A stretch of DNA of 7,684 nt from Bacteroidales bacterium (lineage in GTDB: Bacteria; Bacteroidota; Bacteroidia; Bacteroidales; UBA932). The stretch lies in the NCBI GenBank assembly GCA_017548805.1, contig JAFYZE010000116.1, positions 1 through 7,684 on the forward strand. The letters are read 5' to 3'. The position numbers and the translations under genes were made by a program. The notes beneath the pieces are model-generated. The model worked only from the letters and a program-made list of their open reading frames with translations. It made no database searches and was not told where the DNA came from. This document shows, one piece after another, positions 7,615 to 7,684 of the stretch. How positions within the stretch are numbered: position 1 is the stretch's first letter; each line of letters starts with the position of its first letter.

Positions 7615-7684
7615 ATGGCAAAAGAAACTTTCCAAAGAACCAAGCCGCATGTCAACATCGGTACTATCGGCCACGTTGACCACG
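7615..7684 (+). CDS. tuf: Elongation factor Tu, N-terminal start only
   Basis: The 23 visible residues, starting [20 protein letters not shown] and ending VDH, are the hallmark EF-Tu N-terminus leading into the first GTP-binding loop (GHVDHGKT), which is cut by the window end. EF-Tu is the GTPase that delivers aminoacyl-tRNA to the ribosome. The ATG at 7615 is fixed by the conserved MAK(E) start; no Shine-Dalgarno is seen, and the leader is A/T-rich. The gene follows four tRNA genes, as tufB does in E. coli. It may be transcribed by read-through from the tRNA promoter, from its own -7 box at 7579, or both. Confidence 0.96.
   Translation, partial: MAKETFQRTKPHVNIGTIGHVDH

Overview
The window looks like chromosomal DNA from a GC-rich member of the Bacteroidota, probably Bacteroidales. 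The evidence is two close matches to the Bacteroidota sigma-factor promoter (TAnnTTTG -7 box, one with a TTTG -33 box 19 bp upstream), no Shine-Dalgarno sequences ahead of the starts, A-rich leaders, tRNA genes without an encoded CCA, and a GIN-domain (DUF2807) surface protein. Genus and species cannot be fixed from this stretch.

Layout from left to right. Positions 1-801 (+) hold the 3' part of a GIN-domain protein built of about nine Ser-Gly-Ala rungs. Six bases later, running the opposite way, is the end of a tightly packed three-gene transporter operon on the - strand, transcribed from about 5170 down to 808. It encodes a YfcC-type carrier (3814-5145) and two paralogous major facilitator proteins (2153-3805 and 808-2151). 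The two MFS proteins resemble the eukaryotic lysosomal dipeptide transporter MFSD1, and the larger one carries an inserted pair of predicted membrane helices. The operon contains no enzyme. A 79-bp divergent intergenic region then leads to dxs (5225-7102, +), the first enzyme of the MEP isoprenoid pathway.

From 7103 to 7614 there is no protein gene. A strong Bacteroidota-type promoter drives a four-tRNA cluster, Thr(UGU)-Tyr(GUA)-Gly(UCC)-Thr(GGU), followed at 7615 by the start of the EF-Tu gene, which is cut by the window end. This is the same order and the same anticodons as the thrU-tyrU-glyT-thrT-tufB operon of Escherichia coli. Here the cluster contains a terminator-like hairpin with a U-tract between tRNA-Tyr and tRNA-Gly, and a perfect -7 box just ahead of tuf, suggesting tuned or separate expression.

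Most of the window is ordinary core genome. The two parts most worth following up are the enzyme-free operon with an MFSD1-like pair and a YfcC carrier, plausibly for peptide or amino-acid transport (inference), and the internal attenuation architecture of the tRNA-tuf cluster.
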